DNA of 40,330 bases. Origin: Candidatus Roizmanbacteria bacterium CG_4_10_14_0_2_um_filter_39_13 (GTDB taxonomy: Bacteria > Patescibacteriota > Microgenomatia > UBA1406 > GWC2-37-13). Position numbers and translations under genes: made by a program. Shown here piece by piece: positions 17,062 through 26,012 of the stretch; the stretch's first letter is position 1, and every line of letters begins with the position of its first letter. The stretch is from NCBI GenBank assembly GCA_002792315.1, contig PFOB01000013.1, forward strand, positions 1-40,330, read 5' to 3'. The notes beneath the pieces were generated by a model. It was not told where the DNA came from. It did no database searches and worked only from the letters and a program-made list of their open reading frames with translations.

Positions 17062-18150
17062 ATGACAAGGACAATCATATTATCACCGAAATCTACCAAT
17101 CACGTGCTCGATGCGGTAACGCATGTTCTTTCCAAAGGTGGGCTGGTGATATTTCCATCGGACACGGTGTATGGACTTCTTGTTGACGGCACTAATAAAG
17201 CTGCAGTTAAAAAGTTGATTGAGTTCAAAAATAGAGCCCCTGGGAAAGCAATTTCAGTATTTGTTTCAGATTTGGATTCATGTAAAAATCACGTATCTAT
17301 AAATCAAAAGCAATCGGCAATTCTTTCAAAGCTATTGCCGGGTCCTTTCACCATGGTGCTTCCTTCAAAACATACGGTTCAAAAACTTCTTGAATCTGAA
17401 AATGGAACGCTTGGTGTTCGAGTTCCTGATTATCAACCGATATTACAATTAACCTCATCTTTTGGGAAACCAATTACTGCAACGTCTGCAAATCTGGGGG
17501 GGAAAAGTCCTCACTATTCAATCGATTCATTCTTGCATCAAATCCCACAACTAAAAAAGGATTTGGTTGACCTCATTGTTGATGCGGGAAAGCTTCCCCG
17601 AAATAAGCCTTCAACGGTTCTTGATCTGACAGAAAGTACGGCCAAAACACTTCGGTCGGGAGATATTGTATTTGAAAAATCAACTGTTCAAATATCGCAT
17701 TCTGCTCAAGAAACACAAAAAATAGGGAGAACATTGATCCAAAGCCTGTCAGAAAAATATGGGCAAAAGCCTCTTGTTGTCATTCTCAAAGGAGATCTTG
17801 GTGCGGGAAAAACAGAAATGACACGTGGCATCGCGAATTACTATGGAATAGAAAAGATTATTTCACCAACATTTGTGGTTTATTATGAATACGTTATTCA
17901 AAAAATTCAAAATTCAAAATTCAAAATTCAAAATTCTAATATATTTATTCATGTGGATTTGTACAATATTCAGGAAGAAACCGAGTTTGACCATTTGGGA
18001 CTTTCAGAATATTTGAATCCAGGAAATGTGATGGTGGTTGAGTGGGGGGAGAAGTTGGGAAAAATGTATGCAGAGTTTCAGAAGAAGGCAGTAGTTGTGT
18101 TTGTTGAGATTGAGTATGATGGGGAGAATGGGAGGAAAATACGTATATGA
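17062..18150 (+). CDS. tsaC-tsaE: Fused threonylcarbamoyl-AMP synthase (TsaC/YrdC/Sua5) and TsaE ATPase
   Basis: N-terminal YrdC domain (GGLVIFPSDTVYGLLVDG, LPGPFTMVLPSK, LGVRVPDYQ, ITATSANLGGKSP). C-terminal TsaE (LVVILKGDLGAGKTEMTRGIANYYGIEKIISPTFVVYYEY...IHVDLYNI...MVVEWGEKL). Confidence 0.92.
   Translation: MTRTIILSPKSTNHVLDAVTHVLSKGGLVIFPSDTVYGLLVDGTNKAAVKKLIEFKNRAPGKAISVFVSDLDSCKNHVSINQKQSAILSKLLPGPFTMVLPSKHTVQKLLESENGTLGVRVPDYQPILQLTSSFGKPITATSANLGGKSPHYSIDSFLHQIPQLKKDLVDLIVDAGKLPRNKPSTVLDLTESTAKTLRSGDIVFEKSTVQISHSAQETQKIGRTLIQSLSEKYGQKPLVVILKGDLGAGKTEMTRGIANYYGIEKIISPTFVVYYEYVIQKIQNSKFKIQNSNIFIHVDLYNIQEETEFDHLGLSEYLNPGNVMVVEWGEKLGKMYAEFQKKAVVVFVEIEYDGENGRKIRI
17896..17938 (+). repeat. 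(ATTCAAA)n tandem heptanucleotide tract inside the TsaE domain
   Basis: attcaaaaaattcaaaattcaaaattcaaaattcaaaattct, translated IQKIQNSKFKIQNSN. Confidence 0.85.
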
Positions 18151-19208
18151 ATAATAAAAAAACAAAAATCATTCTAGCAATTGATACCTCTTGTGACGAA
18201 ACGTCAGTCGCCGTTGTCCAAGGGCGCCAAGTTCTTTCACATGTAGAATATTCCCAGATTGCGATGCATATCAAATGGGGTGGCGTCGTCCCGTCGATTG
18301 CACGGCGCGCACATGAGGAGCGGATAGATTGGGTGATCCAAAAAGCTCTCAACAAGGCGAAATTAGATCTAAAAAAGATTGATTGCATCGCAGTGACGTA
18401 TGGTCCCGGACTTGCGATCGCGCTTGAAGTTGGTATCAGAAAGGCCAAAGAATTAGCTGAATCTATCAAGAAACCAATTATTCCTGTAAATCACATGGAG
18501 GGGCATCTCTATTCTCCCTTCGTCCAAAATAGTAAAGGAAATCCAAAAATAGATTTTAATTTTCCCTATATTGGACTTCTCGTTTCTGGTGGGCACACAG
18601 AACTTGTACTTTTCAAAGACCATTTAACGTACGAAATACTTGGTGAGACGCGGGATGATGCAGCGGGAGAAGCGCTCGATAAAGCGGCTCGCATGTTGGG
18701 ATTTGGCTATCCGGGTGGGCCAATTCTTGAACGTTTGGCTTCGGAAGTCGACAACGAAGATAAATATCACTTTCCGCAACCGATGATCGGATCTAAGAAT
18801 TTTGAATTTTCTTTCTCAGGTCTAAAAACTGCATTTTTATATAAAATTCAAGAAATGACCGATGCAGATAAAAACAAAGATCTTCAAAATCTTGCCAGCA
18901 GTTTTCAAGAAGCAGTATTTCAAACCTTGATGAAAAAAACAAAAAAAGCTATGATCCAAACGGGAATTAATCGAGTGCTTCTGGGTGGAGGCGTTGCAGT
19001 CAATAACCGATTAAAAACCACAATGAGAACTATGGTAGCCATCCAAGGTGGTTCAGTGTTATTCCCTCCATTCAAATATTTAAACTTTGACAATGCGGCA
19101 ATGATCGGCGTTGTTGCAAGTATTCGCGCAGAGCATGGCTTCTTTGCAACGGATGATGATACTATTGATCGAGAGCCTCGTTTATCGCTCTTGCAATCAA
19201 GTATTTGA
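18147..19208 (+). CDS. tsaD: tRNA N6-adenosine threonylcarbamoyltransferase TsaD
   Basis: LAIDTSCDETSVAVV, GGVVPSIARRAHEE, NHMEGHLYSPF, LLVSGGHTELVLF, LLGGGVAVNNRLK. Overlaps tsaC-tsaE by 4 nt. Confidence 0.97.
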   Translation: MNNKKTKIILAIDTSCDETSVAVVQGRQVLSHVEYSQIAMHIKWGGVVPSIARRAHEERIDWVIQKALNKAKLDLKKIDCIAVTYGPGLAIALEVGIRKAKELAESIKKPIIPVNHMEGHLYSPFVQNSKGNPKIDFNFPYIGLLVSGGHTELVLFKDHLTYEILGETRDDAAGEALDKAARMLGFGYPGGPILERLASEVDNEDKYHFPQPMIGSKNFEFSFSGLKTAFLYKIQEMTDADKNKDLQNLASSFQEAVFQTLMKKTKKAMIQTGINRVLLGGGVAVNNRLKTTMRTMVAIQGGSVLFPPFKYLNFDNAAMIGVVASIRAEHGFFATDDDTIDREPRLSLLQSSI

Positions 19209-19256
19209 TTGGATACACTTACAAAGCAAACAGAGTTACTAATATTACATATTCGC

Positions 19257-19973
19257 ATGTTATTTCTCAAAAACCTCACCATCTCAGTAGAAGGGAAAAC
19301 AATCATCAAAAATTTGAATTTTGAATTTGAAAAAGGGAAAACATATGCAATTATGGGCCCAAATGGTTCGGGAAAATCTACGCTCGCATATAGCATAATG
19401 GGTCATCCTGCATATAAATTGAGTGATAAAAGTTCGATGAAGCTAAATGGACAAGAGATAAGCCAAATGGATCCAAATGAACGAGCTCAAGAAGGATTAT
19501 TTCTTTCATTCCAGTCACCCCTTGCACTGTCTGGCGTGAAGGTATATCAGCTTCTTCAACTTGCAATGAATGGAAAAAAGGATCCACTCCAAATACGTAA
19601 GGAGGCACAAAAATATGCAAAAGAGCTTGGAATCAGTGAAGAATTGTTGAATCGTCCGCTCAATGTTGGGGCATCTGGTGGAGAACGAAAAAAAATGGAA
19701 GTGTTACAAGCTGCGGTTCTTGAAAAAGATCTGTTAGTTTTTGATGAAGTAGATACCGGCGTCGATGTTGATGCTTTAAAAGATATCTCACATTTTTTGA
19801 CAAAACACAAGAAAAATAAAACATATATTGCGATAACACATTACAATCGCATTCTTCACTATTTGAAACCAGATTTTGTATTGGTGATGAAAGACGGGAA
19901 GATTGTGAAGGTTGGGAAAGCTGATTTAGCAAAAACGATTGAATCTGAAGGGTATGAATATATTAAGAAATAA
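19257..19973 (+). CDS. sufC: Fe-S cluster assembly ATPase SufC
   Basis: AIMGPNGSGKSTLAYSIMGHPAYKL...LFLSFQSPLALSGV...NVGASGGERKKMEVLQAAVLEKDLLVFDEVDTGVDVDAL. Start at 19257 fits family N-terminus. Confidence 0.95.
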   Translation: MLFLKNLTISVEGKTIIKNLNFEFEKGKTYAIMGPNGSGKSTLAYSIMGHPAYKLSDKSSMKLNGQEISQMDPNERAQEGLFLSFQSPLALSGVKVYQLLQLAMNGKKDPLQIRKEAQKYAKELGISEELLNRPLNVGASGGERKKMEVLQAAVLEKDLLVFDEVDTGVDVDALKDISHFLTKHKKNKTYIAITHYNRILHYLKPDFVLVMKDGKIVKVGKADLAKTIESEGYEYIKK

Positions 19974-20035
19974 GTTGATACAGATCCATCGATCAATATC
20001 CTTTTAGTTGCCTAAGCGAAATTTTTTATCACTGG

Positions 20036-20041
20036 TATAGT
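20036..20041 (+). promoter_or_regulatory. Putative internal suf promoter (extended -10 TGGTATAGT)
   Basis: TGGTATAGT at 20033-20041 in the 128-nt sufC-sufB gap, flanked by AGCGAAA (20015-20021) and its reverse complement TTTCGCT (20070-20076). Confidence 0.35.
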
Positions 20042-20101
20042 TGGATCGCGAATCGGCATAAAAGGGCATTTTCGCTCTGAAATAATTAGTGCAGAATATC
20101 T

Positions 20102-21502
20102 ATGACAAAGCAAAAAGACGACATAAAGATAGACTACAAATATGGCTTTTCCATGCCGGAAAAATCCTTTTACAAAGCTAAAAAGGGACTGCGTGAAGAT
20201 GTGGTACGCATGATCTCAAAGATAAAAAAAGAACCAGAATGGATGCTTGCATTTCGTCTAAGGGCATACAAAATCTTTCTCGAAAAGAAGATGCCGAAGT
20301 TTGGTCCAAGTCTCGCAAAGATTGATTTTGACAATATCTATTACTATCTCAAGCCAACGGAAAATCAGGCAAATGCGTGGGAAGATCTGCCAAAAGAGAT
20401 AAAAGATACCTATGACAAGATTGGTGTTCCCGAAGCGGAGAAGAAATTTTTAGCAGGAGTCTCTGCACAATATGAATCTGAAGTAGTATATGAAAGTGTC
20501 AATAAAGAATTGTCAAAACTTGGCGTCATCTTTTGTGATATGGACACGGCCTTGAGAGATCATGAGAATTTGGTCAAAGAATATTTTGGAACACTAATCC
20601 CCGCGCATGACAACAAATTTGCCGCATTAAACTCTGCCGTTTGGTCAGGAGGATCGTTTGTGTATGTTCCGAAAGGAGTGAAAGTAAAACTTCCTTTGCA
20701 GGCATATTTCCGAATTAACGCTGAGCGATTTGGGCAGTTTGAACGAACACTTATTATTGCAGAAGAAGGAAGCGAAGTTCATTATGTCGAAGGATGCACG
20801 GCTCCGATTTATACGACTGAATCACTTCATGCTGCGGTAGTTGAAATATTTGTAAAAAAAGGCGCACAAGTTCGCTATACTACCGTACAAAATTGGAGTA
20901 AAAATATTTTCAATCTTGTCACGAAACGAACTCATTGTGAAGAAAACGGATTTATGGAATGGATTGATTGTAATATTGGATCAGGGATCACGATGAAATA
21001 TCCGAGTGTGTATTTGTATGGTGAAGGGGCGCGTGGAGAAGTGCTGTCCATTGCCTATGCGGGGAATGATCAGATTCAGGATGCGGGTGCGAAGATGATG
21101 CATTTTGCGCCCAACACCTCGTCTCGGATAGTCTCAAAATCTATTTCTAAAGAGGGGGGAAGGACGTCTTATCGAGGACTTGTCCAAGTCGCACCAGGTG
21201 CTACGAACTCTTCGGTTTTTGTATCGTGTGATGCATTAATTCTTGACGAAGATTCTCGGTCAGATACATACCCAGCAATGAGAATTAAAGAAAATGAGGT
21301 TGAGGTGCAACATGAGGCAACGGTTGAAAAACTTGGAGATGAAAAATTGTTTTATCTCATGTCACGAGGGCTTTCTCAGGCTGATGCAGAAAGTGCATTG
21401 GTTCTCGGATTTATGGAGCCAGTGACAAAAGAGATTCCACTCGAATATTCGATTGAACTGAATAGATTAATTCGACTAGAGATGGAAGGCAGTGTGGGGT
21501 AA
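20102..21502 (+). CDS. sufB: Fe-S cluster assembly protein SufB
   Basis: 466 aa; AVWSGGSFVYVPKGVKVKLPLQAYFRIN, VHYVEGCTAP, MEWIDCNIGSGITMKYPS, SRSDTYPAMRIKENEVEVQHEATV. Confidence 0.97.
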   Translation: MTKQKDDIKIDYKYGFSMPEKSFYKAKKGLREDVVRMISKIKKEPEWMLAFRLRAYKIFLEKKMPKFGPSLAKIDFDNIYYYLKPTENQANAWEDLPKEIKDTYDKIGVPEAEKKFLAGVSAQYESEVVYESVNKELSKLGVIFCDMDTALRDHENLVKEYFGTLIPAHDNKFAALNSAVWSGGSFVYVPKGVKVKLPLQAYFRINAERFGQFERTLIIAEEGSEVHYVEGCTAPIYTTESLHAAVVEIFVKKGAQVRYTTVQNWSKNIFNLVTKRTHCEENGFMEWIDCNIGSGITMKYPSVYLYGEGARGEVLSIAYAGNDQIQDAGAKMMHFAPNTSSRIVSKSISKEGGRTSYRGLVQVAPGATNSSVFVSCDALILDEDSRSDTYPAMRIKENEVEVQHEATVEKLGDEKLFYLMSRGLSQADAESALVLGFMEPVTKEIPLEYSIELNRLIRLEMEGSVG

Positions 21503-21504
21503 AT

Positions 21505-22068
21505 ATGAAATTTATAAACGTAAACAAACAAAAAAAAGAACAGATGCTCTTTGATCAAAAGGGCGAAACGTATGTGGTATATTTTCACAATATTTCTGGA
21601 AAACTGACCTTTGAGATCACTGAGCCAGAAATAAAATTGTATATTTATGGACTCTATACTGGAAAGAAATCGGATGAATTTCATATTGAAACAATCCAAC
21701 TACATAAGTCTCCCGGATCACTCTCAGATCTTTTGATAAAAGGGGTCTTTGAAGATCGATCAAAGTTTATTTACCAGGGATTGATTCGACTGGAGAAAGA
21801 GGCTCAAGAATCTCACGCCTATCAGAAAAATCAAAATCTTATCATGTCAAAAGATGTTTTTGTAGACTCCCGACCGTACCTTGAAATTCTTGCAAATGAT
21901 GTGTTTTGTACCCATGGATCAACCACCGGAAAACTGAGTGAAGATCAGCTCTTATATGCACGAACACGCGGACTTTCGGCACCGGATGCGGAGCAAATGC
22001 TCGTGCAAGGATTTATTGATGAAGTGTATCAAAAGGTGCAGTCCCACAATCCAGAGTTTATCATTTAA
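21505..22068 (+). CDS. sufD: Half-size SufD-like protein
   Basis: 187 aa with SufD C-terminal signature SRPYLEILANDVFCTHGSTTGKLSEDQLLYARTRGLSAPDAEQMLVQGF. Confidence 0.8.
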   Translation: MKFINVNKQKKEQMLFDQKGETYVVYFHNISGKLTFEITEPEIKLYIYGLYTGKKSDEFHIETIQLHKSPGSLSDLLIKGVFEDRSKFIYQGLIRLEKEAQESHAYQKNQNLIMSKDVFVDSRPYLEILANDVFCTHGSTTGKLSEDQLLYARTRGLSAPDAEQMLVQGFIDEVYQKVQSHNPEFII

Positions 22069-22095
22069 TACATTACAGAATAAAATATCGACAAA

Positions 22096-23367
22096 ATGAT
22101 TGATACAAAACAAATCAGAAAAGATTTTCCCATTTTCAAAAATCATCCATCATTAACCTATCTTGATTCTGCTGCTACGTCACTGAAGCCAAAAAGTGTT
22201 ATAAGTAAAATTACTGAGTACTATGAACACTACTCGGCAAATATTCATCGAGGTATTTACCATCTTTCTGAAAAGGCATCAGAAGAGTATGAAGGAACGC
22301 GCTCAGTTGTTGCATCCTATATCAATGCACCATCTCAATCTGAAATCATATTCACGAGAAATGCTACTGAAGGGATCAATTTAATCGCTTCAACTATTGG
22401 CGTTACCAATGTCTCAGAAGGAGATGAGATTGTGACGACTGTTATGGAACATCATGCAAACTTTGTCCCGTGGCAACAACTTGCATTTGATGTTGGCGCA
22501 GATTTCAAAGTAATAGATATTGATGAAAATGGCTCTCTTCCTCTTAAAGTAAGTGGCCATAACTCAAAGTCAAAAACACTTGTTGAAATTTCAGATATTA
22601 TCTCGAAGAAAACGAAAATATTGGCAATTGGTCTCGTTTCAAATACACTTGGTACGATTAATCCGGTCAAAGCAATTATTGCTGCGGCAAAAAAGATTAA
22701 TCCTCAAATTTTATCGGTAGTCGATGCAGCGCAAGCCGTACCACATATGAAGATCGATGTTCAAGATTTAGGGTGCGACTTTTTAGTATTTTCATCTCAC
22801 AAAATGTTGGGGCCAACCGGCGTTGGCGTTCTCTGGGGTCGTCATGAAATATTGAAACAAATGCCTCCCTATCAGTATGGAGGTGATATGATTCGGTCAG
22901 TTGCACTTTCTGATACAACCTTTGCAGATTCACCGCATAGATTTGAAGCAGGAACGCCGAATATCGCCGGAGTCATCGGGTTAAAAGAGGCGATCGCCTA
23001 TCTTGAGAATGTAGGACTTGAATCCATTCGAAAACATGAGCATGCGTTGACAAAATATGCTATGGAAAAACTGACCGAGACATTCAAAGAATGTATCACT
23101 ATCTTTGGACCAGCTGACCCCGATAAACGTGCAGGATTGGTCTCATTTCAAATAAAGGGTGTACATCCTCATGATATTGCACAAATTCTTGATGAACATG
23201 ACATTGCGGTACGAGCAGGGCATCATTGTACGATGCCGCTGCATACTCGATTAGATGTCGCTGCAACAACACGTGTAAGCTTTTATATTTATAATGACGC
23301 GCAAGATATTGATAAATTGATTGATGGATTGAAGATTGCGACTAAAACCTTTTCCAAAAAATCTTAA
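22096..23367 (+). CDS. sufS: Cysteine desulfurase SufS
   Basis: FTRNATEGINLIA, VVDAAQAVPHMKIDVQDLGCDFLVFSSHKMLGPTGVGVLWG, RAGHHCTMPLH. Confidence 0.97.
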   Translation: MIDTKQIRKDFPIFKNHPSLTYLDSAATSLKPKSVISKITEYYEHYSANIHRGIYHLSEKASEEYEGTRSVVASYINAPSQSEIIFTRNATEGINLIASTIGVTNVSEGDEIVTTVMEHHANFVPWQQLAFDVGADFKVIDIDENGSLPLKVSGHNSKSKTLVEISDIISKKTKILAIGLVSNTLGTINPVKAIIAAAKKINPQILSVVDAAQAVPHMKIDVQDLGCDFLVFSSHKMLGPTGVGVLWGRHEILKQMPPYQYGGDMIRSVALSDTTFADSPHRFEAGTPNIAGVIGLKEAIAYLENVGLESIRKHEHALTKYAMEKLTETFKECITIFGPADPDKRAGLVSFQIKGVHPHDIAQILDEHDIAVRAGHHCTMPLHTRLDVAATTRVSFYIYNDAQDIDKLIDGLKIATKTFSKKS

Positions 23368-23379
23368 ATAATATTTAAT

Positions 23380-23736
23380 ATGAGTATTTACGCTGATCTA
23401 ATACTTGATCATTATCAATATCCTCGAAACAATACTTTGGTAAAAGGTGCAACTTCAAAAGTTGATCTTGATAATCCATTATGTGGGGACAAGATCCACA
23501 TGGAAATTCGTGAAAAGGATGGAGTAATTCAAGAAATTGGGTTTACGGGAGAAGGATGCGCAATTTCTATTGCTTCGGCATCAATGCTTACGGAGTATGC
23601 TAAAGGAAAAACAAAAAAAGAGCTACTAGAAATTAGCACCGGAGATGTGTTAGGATTATTGAATATTGAGCTTACTCCCAATCGCATGAAATGTGCGCTT
23701 TTGAGCTGGGAAGGTTTGCGAAAATTACTAATTTAA
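23380..23736 (+). CDS. sufU: Fe-S scaffold/sulfur-transfer protein SufU
   Basis: YADLILDHYQYPRN, NPLCGDKI, GEGCAISIASASMLTE, RMKCALLSWEGL. Confidence 0.93.
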   Translation: MSIYADLILDHYQYPRNNTLVKGATSKVDLDNPLCGDKIHMEIREKDGVIQEIGFTGEGCAISIASASMLTEYAKGKTKKELLEISTGDVLGLLNIELTPNRMKCALLSWEGLRKLLI

Positions 23737-23745
23737 TTTTTTTAT

Positions 23746-24024
23746 ATGTCAGATGACCAAAAACTGAAAAATCCGTCAAGCCCCTCGGGACCGGTAACTG
23801 TTCGTGATTTGAAATTCCATGTAGATCGCGATTTGTGCATCGGTGCAGCAACCTGTGTCGCAATTGCCCCCAATACATTTGTCATGGATTCAGAGGCAAA
23901 AGCTATCATTCTTGATACGGCAGACCAAGACACCAATGAGGCGATCATTGATGGCGCGCGTGGATGCCCGACCGCTGCAATTATTATTGAAGATTCTGCA
24001 GGAAATAAGATTTTTCCACAGTAA
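23746..24024 (+). CDS. Single-cluster ferredoxin, [3Fe-4S]-type Cys pattern
   Basis: VDRDLCIGAATCVAIAPNTF...DGARGCPTAAI: CxxAxxC...CP, i.e. three ligand cysteines. Confidence 0.88.
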   Translation: MSDDQKLKNPSSPSGPVTVRDLKFHVDRDLCIGAATCVAIAPNTFVMDSEAKAIILDTADQDTNEAIIDGARGCPTAAIIIEDSAGNKIFPQ

Positions 24025-24129
24025 TTTTCTTACAATGATTTCAGAGAAATCTTCGACTACACCTGATAATCGAGCAGAATCAATAATCTGAAGTTGCACC
24101 AAGAGGTATATTACTTGTAACATGAAAAT

Positions 24130-25989
24130 ATGAGATTTAATTGGAAAATTGGTGGAGAAGCAGGATTTGGCATCATGACTTCTGGTCTTGTTTTTTCAAA
24201 AATTGCAACCCGCTCGGGCTATCATATTTTTGATTATCCTGAATACCCATCTTTGATTCGAGGAGGTAATAATACCTACGAAGTAAACGTGTCAGATGAT
24301 GAAGTACATTCGCCAAAATGGGATATTGATCTTCTTGTCTGTTTAAATAAAGAAACCTACGATCTTCATAAATATCGACTTCACGAAAAGAGCATGGTGG
24401 TGTTTGATCCCGAAATGTTTGAGCCAGAAAAACCATTTATAAAAGTGCCTATCGGGTTTACCAAAATTAAGAAAGATGAAAAGATCGACCAAATGATGGT
24501 AAATACGATTGCCGTTGGCGCAAGCGTTGCTTTACTTGGAGGAGAGCTCGAAGTATTTGAGAAAATCATCCATCAACAATTTGATAAAAAAGGCAAAGAA
24601 GTAGTTGATTTCAATTTGCGTCTCGCAAAAATTGGATTTGACGAGGCATCAAAAAATTCTGTTCAAAAGCAAGAAATTCTTAAAAAGAAAGATGTCGTAA
24701 AAACTAAAATGGTTGTGACCGGAAACGAAGCCTTCTCCCTTGGCACAATGGCTGCAGACTGTCGATATTATGCAGCATATCCAATGACACCTGCGTCGAC
24801 GGTACTTGGAGCTCTAGCTGCATGGCAGTATAAAAATAAGATGGTTGTTCGTCATCCTGAGGATGAAATTTCTGTAATTAATTCAGCACTCGGCGCATCA
24901 TTCGCAGGCGTTCGTTCTGCAGTTGGTACATCTGGTGGAGGATTTGCACTCATGACCGAAGCGCTTTCTTATGCTGGAATAGCTGAGATTCCGATTGTGG
25001 TATTTCTTTCCATGCGTTCGGGACCTGCGACTGGAATGCCAACATGGACTGAGCAAGGGGATCTTTTGTTTGCAGTACATGGCGGACATGGAGAATTTCC
25101 AAAAATTGTTCTTACCCCGGGTGATCCCGAAGAAATGGTTGAACTTACTCTGAAAGGGTTTGATCTTGCAGATATATACCAAACACCCGTGCTTATTGTT
25201 TCAGATAAATTCTTGTCTGAATCTCATAAATCAGCAATCAAAGAAGTTATTGATAAAAAAATGAACGAGCATGTCATCGATCGAGGAAAGATTGTCTCGG
25301 ATACAAAAGCACTGCCGTACCTACGATTCAAGCACGAAGAAGATGGTATATCAGAAATGCTCATTCCCGGAAAAAAAGGAGTGTTCTATCAAGCAAATTC
25401 TTACGAACATATTGAAGACTCTCATACGACTGAAAGTGGTGAAGAAAGAATAATCCAAGTAAATAAACGAAATGCAAAAACAAATACCTACTTCAAAAAC
25501 CATTTTGAGCAGCCTCAGATTTTTGGAGAGTTGAATGATGCAAAAACGGTGCTTGTCTCCTATGGGTCAAACAAAGGACCAATCTTGGATGCGCAAAAAA
25601 TGTTCCCCGATTCATCAGTTGCATTTATTCACTTCACTCATGTGTATCCAATGCCTCAGGAGCCGATCAAAAAATTATTCAAGCGATGTGAAGGGAAGCG
25701 AATTATTCACATTGAAAATAATTCTCATGCTCAGTTTGCACAGTTACTGCGCATGCAGACGGGAATTGATCTCAAAGAAAAACTGCTCAAATATGATGGA
25801 AGACCGTTTTGGCCAGAAGAGATCAGAGATTATATTCAGGGAAGCAAAGTTCAAACAGATAAGAAGATACAAGACAATCAAGAAATGATTGCACCTGAAA
25901 TGAAAGAAGAAAAGTTAGACGAAATAAAATCACAACAGGAACAAGATTTATTAAGCAAACTTGAAATTTTTAGTAAGGATTCAGATTAA
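24130..25989 (+). CDS. korA: 2-oxoacid:acceptor oxidoreductase, fused gamma-alpha subunit
   Basis: N-terminal gamma domain (IGGEAGFGIMTSGLVFSKIATRSGYHIFDYPEYPSLIRGG); alpha domain with YAAYPMTPASTVLGALAAW (YPITPxS-like) and HPEDEISVINSALGASFAG. Confidence 0.92.
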   Translation: MRFNWKIGGEAGFGIMTSGLVFSKIATRSGYHIFDYPEYPSLIRGGNNTYEVNVSDDEVHSPKWDIDLLVCLNKETYDLHKYRLHEKSMVVFDPEMFEPEKPFIKVPIGFTKIKKDEKIDQMMVNTIAVGASVALLGGELEVFEKIIHQQFDKKGKEVVDFNLRLAKIGFDEASKNSVQKQEILKKKDVVKTKMVVTGNEAFSLGTMAADCRYYAAYPMTPASTVLGALAAWQYKNKMVVRHPEDEISVINSALGASFAGVRSAVGTSGGGFALMTEALSYAGIAEIPIVVFLSMRSGPATGMPTWTEQGDLLFAVHGGHGEFPKIVLTPGDPEEMVELTLKGFDLADIYQTPVLIVSDKFLSESHKSAIKEVIDKKMNEHVIDRGKIVSDTKALPYLRFKHEEDGISEMLIPGKKGVFYQANSYEHIEDSHTTESGEERIIQVNKRNAKTNTYFKNHFEQPQIFGELNDAKTVLVSYGSNKGPILDAQKMFPDSSVAFIHFTHVYPMPQEPIKKLFKRCEGKRIIHIENNSHAQFAQLLRMQTGIDLKEKLLKYDGRPFWPEEIRDYIQGSKVQTDKKIQDNQEMIAPEMKEEKLDEIKSQQEQDLLSKLEIFSKDSD

Positions 25990-26012
25990 CATTAATACTT
26001 TAAAAAAAACTC

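Noticed and set aside
19306-19340. ATTCAAA-like (reverse orientation) sequence in sufC (aaatttgaattttgaatttgaaaaag)
   Set aside because: Encodes IIKNLNFEFEKGKTY, which is the expected SufC beta-strand/Walker A lead-in, so the similarity to the repeat is likely coincidental.
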